A DNA stretch of 64,000 bases from Desulfosudis oleivorans Hxd3 (GTDB lineage Bacteria > Desulfobacterota > Desulfobacteria > Desulfobacterales > Desulfosudaceae), in contig NC_009943.1 of assembly GCF_000018405.1 (NCBI RefSeq), positions 1,863,001 to 1,927,000 of the forward strand, read 5' to 3'. The translations under genes and the position numbers were made by a program. The notes below the pieces were generated by a model. It did not search any database and was not told the DNA's origin. It worked only from the letters and a program-made list of their open reading frames with translations. This document shows, in pieces, positions 33,391-42,123 of this stretch (position 1 is its first letter; every line of letters begins with the position of its first letter).

Positions 33391-35079
33391 CTATCCCTTT
33401 TGTTCCTGCTTCTGGATTCTGGCCCAGGTGTCCCGAAGCGTGACGGTGCGGTTGAACACCGGGCGGTCGGGCGTGGCATCTTTTGCGTCCGCGCAGAAAT
33501 AGCCCAGGCGCTCAAACTGGAAGGCCCGGCAGGGCGCGGCCTGCGTCAGGGCCGGTTCCAGAAAGCAGGGGAAAAGGGGTTGCAGGCTGTCGGGATTTAA
33601 AAATTCGGTAAAGTCCCTGCCTTCGTCATCAGACGGGTTTTCTTTTAGAAATAGCCGGTCGTAGAGGCGCACCTCGGCGGCCACGGCATGACGGGCCGAC
33701 ACCCAGTGAAGGGTGGCCTTGACCTTGCGGCCGTCCGGCGCGTCCCCGCCCCGGGTGGCCGGATCATAGGTGCAGCGCAGCTCAACGATGTTGCCGGAGG
33801 CGTCCTTGATCACGCTTTCACATTTTATAAAGTAGGCGTAGCGCAGCCGCACCTCCCGGCCCGGCGCCAGGCGGAAAAACTTCTTGGGCGGCTCTTCCAT
33901 AAAATCGTCGGCCTCAATGTAGAGTTCCCGGGAAAACGGCACCATGCGGGTGCCGGCGTCCGGGTCTTCCGGGTTATTGACGGCGGTCATCTCCTCGCCC
34001 TCTCCTTCCGGGTAGTTCTCGATAACCACTTTCAGGGGGTGAATCACGGCCATGCGGCGAGGGGCCGTTTTGTTGAGCTGTTCCCGAACGGCATACTCTA
34101 ACAGGGCCACGTCCACCAGGCTCTCTTTTTTGGCAATGCCGATCAGGTCGCAAAAATTCCGCAGGGCCCCGGGCGGCACTCCTCTGCGCCGGATGCCGGC
34201 AATGGTGGGCATGCGCGGGTCGTCCCAGCCGGAAACAAAGCCTTCGGACACCAGGCGGGAGAGTTTGCGCTTGCTCAACACCGTGTAGGTGAGGTTGAGC
34301 CGTGCAAATTCGGTCTGTTTGGGCCGGGGCGGATCGGTGAGCTGTTCCACGAACCAGTCGTACAGGGGCCGGTTGTTGGCAAACTCCAGAGTGCACAGGG
34401 AATGGGTGACCCCTTCGATGGCATCAGACAGGGGATGGGCAAAATCATACATGGGATAGATGCACCATTTGTCACCGGTGCGGTGGTGGGACTCGTGGCG
34501 GATGCGGTAGATGGCCGGGTCCCGCAGGCAGAGGGTGGGCGAGGCCATGTCGATCTTGGCCCGCAGGATGTAAGTGCCGTCGGCAAACTCACCGGCCCGC
34601 ATGCGCCGGAAAAGGTCCAGGTTCTCTTCGGCGGGCCGGTTTCTATCCGGGCTTGGGGTGCCCGGCTCGGTCAAGGTGCCCCGGGTGCGGCGGATATCGT
34701 CGGCGGAAAGGCCGCACACATAGGCCTTGCCGTCTTTAATCAACTGTTCGGCAAAGGCGTAGAGCCGCTCAAAATAGTCGGAGGCAAAATAGACCCGGTC
34801 TCCGGGATCAAACCCCAGCCATTTCACATCTTCCCGTATGGAGTCCACGTACTCCACGTTCTCCTTGCCGGGATTGGTATCGTCGAACCGCAGGTTGCAG
34901 ACGCTGTTTGCATATGCTTCGGCAATGCCGAAATTGAGGCAGATGGACTTGGCATGGCCGACATGCAGATACCCGTTGGGTTCCGGCGGAAAACGGGTGA
35001 CCAGACCGTCGGGATATTTGCCGGCGGCCAGGTCCTCGTCAATGATCCGTCGAATGAAATCCGTATTTTTTTCGCTCAT
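33391..35079 (-). CDS. glnS: Glutaminyl-tRNA synthetase
   Basis: This class-Ib aminoacyl-tRNA synthetase has 562 residues. [20 protein letters not shown] carries the HIGH motif as HVGH (residues 39-42), [19 protein letters not shown] the amino-acid pocket, and [11 protein letters not shown] the KMSKS-type loop. The C-terminal anticodon-binding beta-barrels are present ([34 protein letters not shown]). The pattern separates it from GltX, which starts with a different HIGH context. Direct Gln-tRNA charging is therefore available. GGGAG precedes the start and an AT-rich promoter lies at 35111-35139. Confidence 0.95.
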   Translation of the reverse strand: MSEKNTDFIRRIIDEDLAAGKYPDGLVTRFPPEPNGYLHVGHAKSICLNFGIAEAYANSVCNLRFDDTNPGKENVEYVDSIREDVKWLGFDPGDRVYFASDYFERLYAFAEQLIKDGKAYVCGLSADDIRRTRGTLTEPGTPSPDRNRPAEENLDLFRRMRAGEFADGTYILRAKIDMASPTLCLRDPAIYRIRHESHHRTGDKWCIYPMYDFAHPLSDAIEGVTHSLCTLEFANNRPLYDWFVEQLTDPPRPKQTEFARLNLTYTVLSKRKLSRLVSEGFVSGWDDPRMPTIAGIRRRGVPPGALRNFCDLIGIAKKESLVDVALLEYAVREQLNKTAPRRMAVIHPLKVVIENYPEGEGEEMTAVNNPEDPDAGTRMVPFSRELYIEADDFMEEPPKKFFRLAPGREVRLRYAYFIKCESVIKDASGNIVELRCTYDPATRGGDAPDGRKVKATLHWVSARHAVAAEVRLYDRLFLKENPSDDEGRDFTEFLNPDSLQPLFPCFLEPALTQAAPCRAFQFERLGYFCADAKDATPDRPVFNRTVTLRDTWARIQKQEQKG

Positions 35080-35110
35080 GGCGCTGCTCCCGGGATTCTT
35101 GTTTCTGGCT

Positions 35111-35139
35111 TATATATAGGATTTTAACCGGTAACACAA
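35111..35139 (-). promoter_or_regulatory. Candidate glnS promoter
   Basis: On the minus strand TTGTGT (35139-35134), 17 bases and TATATA (35116-35111), about 30 bases before the glnS start codon. Confidence 0.5.
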
Positions 35140-35164
35140 CATTATCGAAACCAACCCTTTTGAT

Positions 35165-35421
35165 CTTCGTGTTCTTCCAATCTTCGTGGTCTTCGTGTTG
35201 AAGCACACTACCGGTTCAGCCGGCCTGCCGTTTTCAAACACGAAGGGTACGAAGAAAACGAAGCTCACGAAGGTAGTGTACCAAGCTTTCGTGAGAAACG
35301 ATCAGCATTAAAGACACAACGGAAAGCCCCAAAGGACTTCTTCGCGTTCTTCCCAATCTTCGTGATCTTCGTGTGAGATACCCTGTCGGTTCAGTCGGCT
35401 TTTCATTTTTAAACACAAAGG
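35165..35421. repeat. CTTCGTGNT nonamer repeats in an 82-bp diverged duplication
   Basis: Degenerate 9-mers (CTTCGTGTT, CTTCGTGGT, CTTCGTGAT) run at 35165-35198 and again at 35340-35373, with inverse copies (CACGAAG, ACGAAG) at 35239-35272 between them. Each block is followed by a similar GGTTCAGCCGGC or GGTTCAGTCGGC stretch and AAACACGAAGG/AAACACAAAGG, so the unit of about 82 bases is directly duplicated (35165-35246 and 35340-35421). The region lies between the glnS start and the larE stop and has no gene. Confidence 0.65.
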
Positions 35422-35448
35422 CCATCCATGAAAAAGGTAACTAGCGGG

Positions 35449-36246
35449 TCATACATCCATGCTGCCGGAGCGGTAGCCGGCAAGATCAAGAGAGACATGG
35501 GAAAAGCCGATTTGTTTGAGCTGCTCCGTCACGGGCTTCCGCATGACCGCGGTGGCCAGGGATGCAACGGCTTCCGGCGCCACCTCAATGCGGGCTGTGC
35601 CGCCGTGGTACCGGACCCGGCAGGGGGCATACCCGGCGGTAATCAGCACATCTTCGGCCTGCTCAATCATGGCAAGAATTTCGGGCGTGATACGCGTGCC
35701 ATAAGGTATGCGGGTCGCAAGGCAGGTGCCGGCCGGTTTGTTCCATGTGAACAGGTTCATCTGGCGGGAGGCCTCCCGTATTTCAGCCTTGGAAAAACCG
35801 GCCATGGCAAGGGGGGATATCACGCCGGCCTCGGCGCCGGCAGCCAGGCCGGGCCGGTGCTCGTTCAGGTCATCAGTGCTCACCCCGTCGGCCAGATGGA
35901 GGATGTCCATATTTTCAGCGGCTTTTCGAAGCTCGGCCCAGATTATTTTTTTGCACGCATAACAGCGGTCCGGCGGGTTTTGGACGAATGATTCGGCGGT
36001 CATGCGGCCGGTTTCCAACAGAATGTGTCGAATGCCGATCGTTTCGGCCATGCGGACCGCCGCTGCCCGTTCCCGGGCCGCGTGCATCGGCCCCACGGAG
36101 GTCAGGGCCACGGCCCTGTCCTGTAACACATGGTTTGCCATGGCCAGTAGAAAGGCGCTGTCCGCGCCGCCGGAAAAAGCCACGCCCAGGGGTGCGTGAT
36201 CCTTGAGAAGGGCCGCCAGTTGCTGTTTTTTTTCTTCAATTGTCAC
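35449..36246 (-). CDS. larE: ATP-dependent sacrificial sulfur transferase LarE
   Basis: LarE donates sulfur from its own cysteine to make the nickel-pincer nucleotide cofactor used by lactate racemase-type enzymes. The 265-residue protein has the PP-loop LGVAFSGGADSAFLLAMA. It also has DRCYACKKIIW and the conserved NKPAGTCLATRIPYG block, whose Cys corresponds to the sacrificial residue of the Lactobacillus protein (established for the family). LarB, LarC and LarA are not in the window, so the nickel-pincer client is unknown. A homologous NAD synthase role is less likely. Confidence 0.9.
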   Translation of the reverse strand: MTIEEKKQQLAALLKDHAPLGVAFSGGADSAFLLAMANHVLQDRAVALTSVGPMHAARERAAAVRMAETIGIRHILLETGRMTAESFVQNPPDRCYACKKIIWAELRKAAENMDILHLADGVSTDDLNEHRPGLAAGAEAGVISPLAMAGFSKAEIREASRQMNLFTWNKPAGTCLATRIPYGTRITPEILAMIEQAEDVLITAGYAPCRVRYHGGTARIEVAPEAVASLATAVMRKPVTEQLKQIGFSHVSLDLAGYRSGSMDV

Positions 36247-36461
36247 GGTGTGATTGCCCTGTCAATTTTGTCTTTGATGGCTCATGGTTATCAGTAAAAA
36301 GGGTTTACAAGACCAGGGGCTTTTTATACACTGGCCTATGCTTTATCGCGTTGTCTTGCTCCGGCAAAGCGGTTCGTATGTTTTCAGATACGGTTTAGAA
36401 AGTCGATAACAGACGGCTATCATATATGATGTGAACCATATTTTCAAAGGAGTGAGTCGGT

Positions 36462-37304
36462 ATGGGGAAAAAGAGCCTGTTTACACCCACAACGGACCCC
36501 GAGGCGAAAGAAGGTGCTGCTGCTGCGCCGAAGAAAAAGCGGGCAGCCAAAAAGCAGCCTGCAAAAAAACAGCCGGCAAAAAAGGCATCAACAAAAAAGC
36601 AGAAGGCCCCGGTTTCCCAGGCGGCTGGGGTTCTACCGGAAAACGATGTTGTTGAAACAACAACCTCAGAAGCCGTTGCACCGCCGCCACCGGCCGGAGA
36701 CGGACGGCCCCAGCCGGCCGCTGTTTTTGAAAAAACCGCCGGCTGTTCAGCGCCGGTGCAGCCGCCGGCCATGGAAAACGGAGACGACGCCATGACGCGG
36801 CTGCTCTGGGGGGCGTCGGCATTCCTGGTCCTGGCCGTGCTGATTCTGCTGGTGGCCAGCTCCATGAACGCCGGTCGTTATTATGTGACGGAATCCAGAG
36901 GGGCTGTTGAAATATGGAAGGGCGATTTTACGCCGGGGGGCAAAGAGCGCATCATGGTGCTTCACGATGCCGCCTGGGACGTAAAGAAAAAACGGACCTA
37001 CAGCAAGGCCGATGTATTTGCCTTTGCATCGCGGTTTTACACGGCCAAGGCCGGTGATCTGCTGGAGGCCGAAGGCATGCGGGACTATTCCCGCATTCTT
37101 TCCTATGTGGACAGGGCAATTGAGCTGAACGCCGACATGGGCCGAAAGGATCAGGTCGAGGTACTTGAGATTGTAAAAAAATACGTGCAGGAAGCAGCCA
37201 TCCTTGATTCCGGCGAGCCTGCCACCCGGAGTGTGGTGACAAAAAGACTCAACGACGCCAGCCATGCGCTGGCCGGGCTTCTGTTCGAGGAATATCAGCA
37301 GTAG
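36462..37304 (+). CDS. Membrane protein with Lys/Ala-rich cytoplasmic tail
   Basis: This 280-residue protein has an N-terminal region of about 30 residues with KKKRAAKKQPAKKQPAKKAS, AlgP/histone-H1-like repeats that could bind DNA or acidic partners. A Pro/Ala-rich linker, one transmembrane helix near residues 113-132 (WGASAFLVLAVLILLVASSM) and an extracytoplasmic domain of about 150 residues follow. The last includes SRGAVEIWKGDFTPGGKERI and TYSKADVFAFASRFY. AAAGGAG precedes the ATG. A 12-bp palindrome, ATCATATATGAT, sits at 36419-36430 upstream. I do not recognise the outer domain. Confidence 0.75.
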   Translation: MGKKSLFTPTTDPEAKEGAAAAPKKKRAAKKQPAKKQPAKKASTKKQKAPVSQAAGVLPENDVVETTTSEAVAPPPPAGDGRPQPAAVFEKTAGCSAPVQPPAMENGDDAMTRLLWGASAFLVLAVLILLVASSMNAGRYYVTESRGAVEIWKGDFTPGGKERIMVLHDAAWDVKKKRTYSKADVFAFASRFYTAKAGDLLEAEGMRDYSRILSYVDRAIELNADMGRKDQVEVLEIVKKYVQEAAILDSGEPATRSVVTKRLNDASHALAGLLFEEYQQ

Positions 37305-37323
37305 CAAGCCGATGTGGCTCTGA

Positions 37324-37575
37324 TGGCAGGTGCTGTGCCTCTTCAATCTGCTCGATTATGCCTTCGGCATCACGGCGGCCCTTTTTCACTGTTTTATCGC
37401 GTTCTGAATCGTTGTGCGGCCCGGCACCCTGATGTATGTCTATACCGGTTCTGTCGACCACCAGCCGCCTTTTCCGATCCAGTGGGGACTTTACGGGGTG
37501 GGGCTGGTTGTCACCGTGGCAGTCACACTTTTTATCACCGCCATGGCCCGCCGGACACTGAACGCAAAAGAGGGT
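37324..37575 (+). pseudogene. Decayed C-terminal remnant of a TVP38/TMEM64 (DedA-like) membrane protein
   Basis: One reading frame between two unrelated genes gives CLFNLLDYAFGIT, then ALFHCFIAF, a TGA at 37405-37407, then IVVRPGTLMYVYTGS and LYGVGLVVTVAVTLFITAMA. These are the FNLLNYAFGLT and PGT-YVY-G blocks and last helix of the TVP38/TMEM64 family, in correct order and frame. The TGA falls where family members have a Trp (FIASWIG-type), so a single nonsense change is enough. The N-terminal two thirds and the natural stop are gone. TVP38 genes are often adjacent or fused to MerA-like reductases, which is what follows. Confidence 0.7.
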
Positions 37576-37646
37576 GTCTGTCCCGGAGTCCTCTGTTTAC
37601 CCGTAGGCCAGGCCCACAGCCCCGGCAACGGCAAAAAGGAGGCATC

Positions 37647-39179
37647 ATGTCTCACAATGGTTATCTGGACCGCGAATCGCTGGATGCCCACGACAAGCGG
37701 TGGCTCTCCAGGGTGCGGCCGGAGGGGTGGACAAACCCGAATCCGGCCCTCATGTATAATCTGGTGGTCATTGGCGCGGGCACTGCCGGCCTGGTGACCG
37801 CCGCGGGCGCCGCCGGGCTGGGGGCCAGGGTGGCCCTGGTTGAGCAGAACCTGATGGGCGGCGATTGCCTGAATACCGGATGCGTACCCTCCAAGAGCCT
37901 GATCCGGTCGGCCCGGCTGGCCCATGAGATGCGACATGTGGCCGGCCTGGGGTTGTCCGGGGGCGCCAACGTGTCCCAGGCCGATTTTGCCACGGTAATG
38001 GAACGGCTGCGCAGAATTCGCGCCAATATCAGCGTAAACGACGCGGCAACCCGGTTTCGGGACGATCTTGGGGTGGACCTGTTTTTCGGGCAGGGCGTGT
38101 TTGCCGGGCATAATGCCGTTTCCGTCAGCGGTGATATTCTGCGGTTTAAAAAAGCGGTTATCGCCACCGGCGCCGGACCCTTTGTGCCGCCACTCCCCGG
38201 CCTTGCCCGGTCCGGCTATCTGACCAGTGATACCGTTTTTTCACTGACCCGGCGCCCCATGCACCTGGTGGTTATCGGCGGCGGCCCCATCGGCTGCGAA
38301 CTGGCCCAGGCGTTTGCGCGGCTGGGAACATACGTGACCCTGGTCGAGGGCGGTGGTACGCTTCTCCCCAATGAAGACAAGGACACCGCCCGGCTGATAC
38401 AGGATAAATTTACTCAGGAAGGCATGACTATTTTTCTAAATGCCATGGTGACCCGGGTGGACGACCGCATGGGGGAGAAGGTGGTGACCCTCAACGTCGG
38501 CAGCGTGGAACAGAAGGTGACGGCGGACGCGGTTCTGGTGGCGGTGGGCCGGGCCCCCAATGTGGAGGGCATGGGCCTTTCCACCGCCGGAGTGGACTAT
38601 ACGCCCCATGGGATTATCGTCAACGAGCGGTTGCAGACCACCAACCCCTGCGTCTATGCCGCCGGCGACTGCTGCATGACTTACAAGTTTACCCATGTGG
38701 CCGATGCCACGGCCCGTATCGTAATCGGCAACGCGCTGTTCGGGGGCAGGGCCAGGGCCACCGATCTGAACGTGCCGTGGTGTACCTATACCGATCCGGA
38801 AGTCGCCCACATCGGCCTGTATGAAAGGGATGCCCAGCGGCAGGGTATTCGGGTGGATACCCTGTCCGTTCCCATGAGCGAGGTGGACCGTGCCGTGACC
38901 GAGGGCCACACCGACGGGTTTGTGCGGATTCACCTGAAAAAAGGCACGGACCGGATTCTGGGCGCCACCATCGTGGGCAGCCGGGCCGGAGAGATGATCG
39001 GACAGGTGGCGGTGGCCATGGCCGGCAACGTGGGATTGAAAAAAATCGCCGGCACCATTTTCCCCTATCCCACCTATGGCGAGGCGGTTCGCAAGGCGGC
39101 GGATGCGTATAACCGCGGGCGGCTGACGCCGTTTGTCAAGCGACTCCTGAACGCGTGGATGAAGTGGCGGCTGAAGTAA
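37647..39179 (+). CDS. MerA-like FAD-dependent pyridine nucleotide-disulfide oxidoreductase
   Basis: This 510-residue flavoprotein of the mercuric reductase/dihydrolipoamide dehydrogenase group has YNLVVIGAGTAGLVTAAGAA (FAD), GGDCLNTGCVPSKSL with redox Cys-74 and Cys-79, LVVIGGGPIGCELAQAF (NAD(P)H) and VYAAGDC. The C-terminal dimerisation domain has FPYPTYGEAVRKAADAY. It lacks the N-terminal heavy-metal domain and the C-terminal vicinal Cys pair of true mercuric reductases, so mercury reduction is unlikely. AAAAGGAGG precedes ATG 37647; the longer upstream frame crosses the pseudogene and is rejected. Confidence 0.9.
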   Translation: MSHNGYLDRESLDAHDKRWLSRVRPEGWTNPNPALMYNLVVIGAGTAGLVTAAGAAGLGARVALVEQNLMGGDCLNTGCVPSKSLIRSARLAHEMRHVAGLGLSGGANVSQADFATVMERLRRIRANISVNDAATRFRDDLGVDLFFGQGVFAGHNAVSVSGDILRFKKAVIATGAGPFVPPLPGLARSGYLTSDTVFSLTRRPMHLVVIGGGPIGCELAQAFARLGTYVTLVEGGGTLLPNEDKDTARLIQDKFTQEGMTIFLNAMVTRVDDRMGEKVVTLNVGSVEQKVTADAVLVAVGRAPNVEGMGLSTAGVDYTPHGIIVNERLQTTNPCVYAAGDCCMTYKFTHVADATARIVIGNALFGGRARATDLNVPWCTYTDPEVAHIGLYERDAQRQGIRVDTLSVPMSEVDRAVTEGHTDGFVRIHLKKGTDRILGATIVGSRAGEMIGQVAVAMAGNVGLKKIAGTIFPYPTYGEAVRKAADAYNRGRLTPFVKRLLNAWMKWRLK

Positions 39180-39257
39180 GGCCGATCCCGGTCCTGGTGG
39201 TCGACCGGTTTTGACAAAACGGCCATCGCATCTCAGCTATCCAGTGGATTGAACGTA

Positions 39258-39779
39258 TTATGGATCAACCGGCTTCAGGGTGCTGTGATAAAGCCGGGTT
39301 AATTCGATGTATGCCTGAATTCCCATATCAAGCATTTTCCGGTGATGATCCGTGGCCTCCTTTTTAAATTCAGCCGGATTCCCGGCATAGATTTTACCGG
39401 AAGCAATCTTTTGTCCTTTTTTCACCAGGCTTTGCTCGGCGACAATGGCCCCCTCGCCGATTTCCGCGCCTTCACAAATCATGGATTTCATGCCGATCAG
39501 GGAACCGTCCCTGATGATCGCGTCATGGATCATGGCCATGTGGCCGATAATGACACGATTCCCGATTTCAGTGCGCGTGGCCGTGTGAATGACGGCGTTA
39601 TCCTCAACCAAAGATTCATTGCCGATAATGATGGGTCCAAAATCTCCCCGAATGACCGCGCCGAACCCGATGAAACAGTCTCGTCCAATCGTCACGTTCC
39701 CTATGACTTGGGCGGAAGGCGCGATCCATGTGCCGGCGCCGATGGATGGTTTTATCTTATTGAGTTCGTATAAGGGCAT
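39258..39779 (-). CDS. PaaY-like / gamma-carbonic anhydrase family hexapeptide protein
   Basis: This left-handed beta-helix protein of 173 residues has hexapeptide repeats such as PSAQVIGNVTIGRDCFIGFG and SLVEDNAVIHTATRTEIGNR. The three-His zinc pattern is represented by VIHT, VIIGHMAMIHDA. PaaY from phenylacetate operons, in the same family, is a CoA thioesterase; others are carbonic anhydrases. Here it is directly downstream of the MerR-TetR regulator of a CoA-ester operon, its ATG 5 bases after that stop, which favours a CoA-related role (inference). The ribosome-binding site overlaps the regulator stop (AAAGGTGA). Confidence 0.82.
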   Translation of the reverse strand: MPLYELNKIKPSIGAGTWIAPSAQVIGNVTIGRDCFIGFGAVIRGDFGPIIIGNESLVEDNAVIHTATRTEIGNRVIIGHMAMIHDAIIRDGSLIGMKSMICEGAEIGEGAIVAEQSLVKKGQKIASGKIYAGNPAEFKKEATDHHRKMLDMGIQAYIELTRLYHSTLKPVDP

Positions 39780-39784
39780 GGGTT

Positions 39785-40651
39785 TCACCTTTTGCGTTTT
39801 TTACCGGTTGGTAACAGCCGCTCCATGGTCAGGTCGGTAATAAAATCCATGATATTTTCCAGGTTGTACTTGTTGTCCAGGGAAAGCCGCAGGGACATGA
39901 TTTCAATCAGTCCCGTCAACCCGTAGGCCGCCAGATCCGGATCAATTTCGCGGATGATTCCGTCCTTGATGGCGGTTTCGATCTCCCGGATCACGGGCTG
40001 GGTCAAGCCATGATAGATTTTTTTGATTTTCTCCGCCGGCCACTGCTCTTCGCTGGCCAGCTCGGCCCTCAGCTGGTTTAAAATTTCACTGTATTTGGTG
40101 TAGTTTTCATAAAAAACCCGCCCCCTGATCTTCAGGCGTTTGATGAAATCAGTCTCCTCCTTGATGGCAACCGAAGCTTCACCGACAATATTACGGAAGA
40201 CGCTGTCAACCACTTCGATAAACAACTCCCGCTTGTTTTGATAATAAAGGTAAAAAGTGCCGGTGGAAATTTTCAGAGAACCGGTGATGTCGGCGATTTT
40301 GGTTTGATGGTATCCCTTCTGGCTGAATATCCGTATGGCTTCTTTGATAATCTCCTGGCGCTTGTGTTCTTTTTCCTTTGTGGTGGTGACGGTTTTTCGC
40401 GCGTCAAATGGTTCAGGCGCCCCCGCCGACATCATGCCGGCGGAATTCAGATGCTCCTTAAGCAGCGCGATGGGAACCCGTGTCCCTTGTTTTAAGCGGC
40501 TGATCTCTTTCAATCGCTGTACATGGCTGTCATCATAATAGGCCATGGTGCGCCCGGTTTTACGGGGTGGATGCAACAGCCCCTGCCGCAGATAAAAATG
40601 AATGGAGGTGCGGGGCACGCCCGATTTTTCTTCCAGATCCTTGATCCGCAT
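39785..40651 (-). CDS. MerR-TetR fusion transcriptional regulator
   Basis: This 288-residue protein has two DNA-binding domains. Residues 1-70 are a MerR-type winged helix (MRIKDLEEKSGVPRTSIHFY, LRQGLLHPPRKTGRTMAYYD, RLKEISRLKQG). Residues about 95-145 are a TetR helix-turn-helix (RQEIIKEAIRIFSQKGYHQT, IADITGSLKISTGTFYLYY), followed by a TetR-type ligand domain to the end. It is divergent from the ten-gene catabolic operon and probably represses it and itself, with an acyl-CoA or related effector bound by the TetR domain (inference). Repeated CTATAGACT motifs occupy the shared promoter region. Confidence 0.87.
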   Translation of the reverse strand: MRIKDLEEKSGVPRTSIHFYLRQGLLHPPRKTGRTMAYYDDSHVQRLKEISRLKQGTRVPIALLKEHLNSAGMMSAGAPEPFDARKTVTTTKEKEHKRQEIIKEAIRIFSQKGYHQTKIADITGSLKISTGTFYLYYQNKRELFIEVVDSVFRNIVGEASVAIKEETDFIKRLKIRGRVFYENYTKYSEILNQLRAELASEEQWPAEKIKKIYHGLTQPVIREIETAIKDGIIREIDPDLAAYGLTGLIEIMSLRLSLDNKYNLENIMDFITDLTMERLLPTGKKRKR

Positions 40652-40674
40652 AACGTATCCCCCTGATGCCTTAA

Positions 40675-40698
40675 CTATAGACTGAAACTCTATAGACT
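40675..40698. promoter_or_regulatory. Paired candidate operators upstream of the MerR-TetR gene
   Basis: CTATAGACT at 40675-40683 and 40690-40698 are exact direct copies spaced 15 bases start to start, 24 bases before the regulator start codon. The same nonamer recurs at the operon side, so these are candidate autoregulatory sites. The rest of the gap to 40824 is AT-rich (TATAATAAATTG near 40765) with no gene. Confidence 0.6.
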
Positions 40699-40824
40699 CA
40701 GAACTTTTTCACCCTCTAAAAATCGCTGTCGATGACTGAAGCCGGTTTCTGTCATTATTTAAATATAATAAATTGTATATATTACAACGATTCACCCTGT
40801 TTTGTTCTGTCCAACTATTGAGTA

Positions 40825-40881
40825 TTGACACTTGGTTTTCTATAGACTAACTAAAAACGTAACGTTCATTTTCTGTAGATT
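40825..40881 (+). promoter_or_regulatory. Candidate operon promoter with overlapping operators
   Basis: TTGACA (40825-40830) is a perfect -35 box; no good -10 lies at 17 bases, which is usual for activator- or MerR-controlled promoters. CTATAGACT (40840-40848) lies just downstream of it and a degenerate copy, CTGTAGATT, at 40873-40881. Occupation of the third site would overlap RNA polymerase. The first start codon is at 40942 with AGGAGG. Confidence 0.55.
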
Positions 40882-40941
40882 TAGCAGGCAGAAAAAGACA
40901 TGTCAAGTTTCAAATGATCATTTTATTAGCAGGAGGTGTAA

Positions 40942-42123
40942 ATGGGAAATTCAAACGTTGCGATCATCGGCATCGGTGAAGTCCCCACCCGGATCATGCC
41001 GGAACGGACCCGATGGGACATTCTTTACGACATCTGCATGGAGGCGATCAAAGACTCCGGTCTGGATAAAAATGACATTGAGGCGGTCATCAATGTCGCG
41101 CCCCAGGCCCAACCCAAGCTGGCGGCCGAGCTTTCCTTCGGCAAGCTGCCGGAGGAACTGGGGCTGAAAGGCTGCAAGGACACGTGTGTTTGCAACGCCG
41201 GCGGTGCCAGCACCAGCAACTGTATCCGGCTGGCGGAACAGTATATCGCTTCAGGGATAGCCAAAGCCGTGCTGATCCCGCACGTGACCGTCCACTCCAC
41301 CATCCCCCTGGAAGAGCAGATCAATTTTTTTGCCAAGGCCGGGGTCGACATGCAGTGGGAGTATCCTTTCGGCACCACCTACAACATTCTCATGGGTATG
41401 ATGGCCAACCGTTACATGCATGAAACCGGCGCCAAACCCGAGCACATGGCGTCTGTCGTGACTGCGCTTCGCAGCTGGGCCACCAGAGACCCCAATTCAT
41501 TTTTTTATCAGAAAAAGGTGCCGACGCCGGAAATGGTCATGGAATCATCGCTGTTGAACACACCCCTTCATAAAAGAGAGAGCAACATCCTTGGAGACGG
41601 CGGCAGTGCCATGGTGCTTGTTTCCGCGGATGACGCCGGCAAGATGAACAAACCCGTGGCTTACAAGCTGGGGGAATCGGTCCGGTATTTCAGCGGCACG
41701 CCGGTGTTGCGGGACTTTTATAAAGTAGCGGAAGGATTCTCGGTGACCGCCACGGAAGCCATGGCCGAAGCCGGGGTAACCAAAGACGATATCAGCCTCT
41801 GGAACATCTACATGGCCTATCCCATGAACCATCCCATCATGGCCGAAGCCCTGGGCGTTGCTCCCATCGGAGAAGGCGCAAAATATTTCGCGGAAGGCCG
41901 GATGTCCTTCGGCGGGGATATCCCATGGTCGACCATCGGCGATGCCCCTGGCCGGGGGCATACCGGCTCCGGCGTCAGCACGGCCATGTACGTGGAAACC
42001 GCCCGCCAGCTCATGGGCAAGGCCGGTGAGAGACAGGTAAAGAACTGTCGTTACGTGTATCAGAACACGGCCGGCGGGTCGGGATTTAACAACATCGCAA
42101 CCGTTTGGGGGAAGGAGGCATAA
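40942..42123 (+). CDS. Thiolase family protein (SCP-x / lipid-transfer type)
   Basis: This 393-residue thiolase of the SCP2/BbsB-like branch has its candidate nucleophile Cys-84 in CVCNAGGASTSN. NILGDGGSAMVLVS, AYPMNHP and a PGRGHTGSG segment with His complete the pocket. Thiolases of this branch act with a DUF35 OB-fold protein, which is the next gene, and can cleave bulky or branched 3-oxoacyl-CoA. It is the first gene of the operon, with an AGGAGG ribosome-binding site 6 bases before the ATG; its TAA ends one base before the next ATG. Substrate cannot be stated. Confidence 0.88.
   Translation: MGNSNVAIIGIGEVPTRIMPERTRWDILYDICMEAIKDSGLDKNDIEAVINVAPQAQPKLAAELSFGKLPEELGLKGCKDTCVCNAGGASTSNCIRLAEQYIASGIAKAVLIPHVTVHSTIPLEEQINFFAKAGVDMQWEYPFGTTYNILMGMMANRYMHETGAKPEHMASVVTALRSWATRDPNSFFYQKKVPTPEMVMESSLLNTPLHKRESNILGDGGSAMVLVSADDAGKMNKPVAYKLGESVRYFSGTPVLRDFYKVAEGFSVTATEAMAEAGVTKDDISLWNIYMAYPMNHPIMAEALGVAPIGEGAKYFAEGRMSFGGDIPWSTIGDAPGRGHTGSGVSTAMYVETARQLMGKAGERQVKNCRYVYQNTAGGSGFNNIATVWGKEA

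Noticed and set aside
35165-35421. CRISPR array at the nonamer repeats
   Set aside because: Repeats are short and degenerate with no equal-length unique spacers, and no cas gene is in the window.
37405-37407. TGA as a selenocysteine codon in the TVP38 remnant
   Set aside because: The position corresponds to Trp in the family, no SECIS-like hairpin is seen, and the gene is truncated anyway.
37314-37646. N-terminal extension of the MerA-like reductase
   Set aside because: A strong ribosome-binding site precedes ATG 37647, and the upstream part reads through the TVP38 remnant in the wrong frame.
37647-39179. True mercuric reductase (merA)
   Set aside because: There is no heavy-metal-binding N-terminal domain or C-terminal Cys pair, and no merR, merT or merP neighbours.
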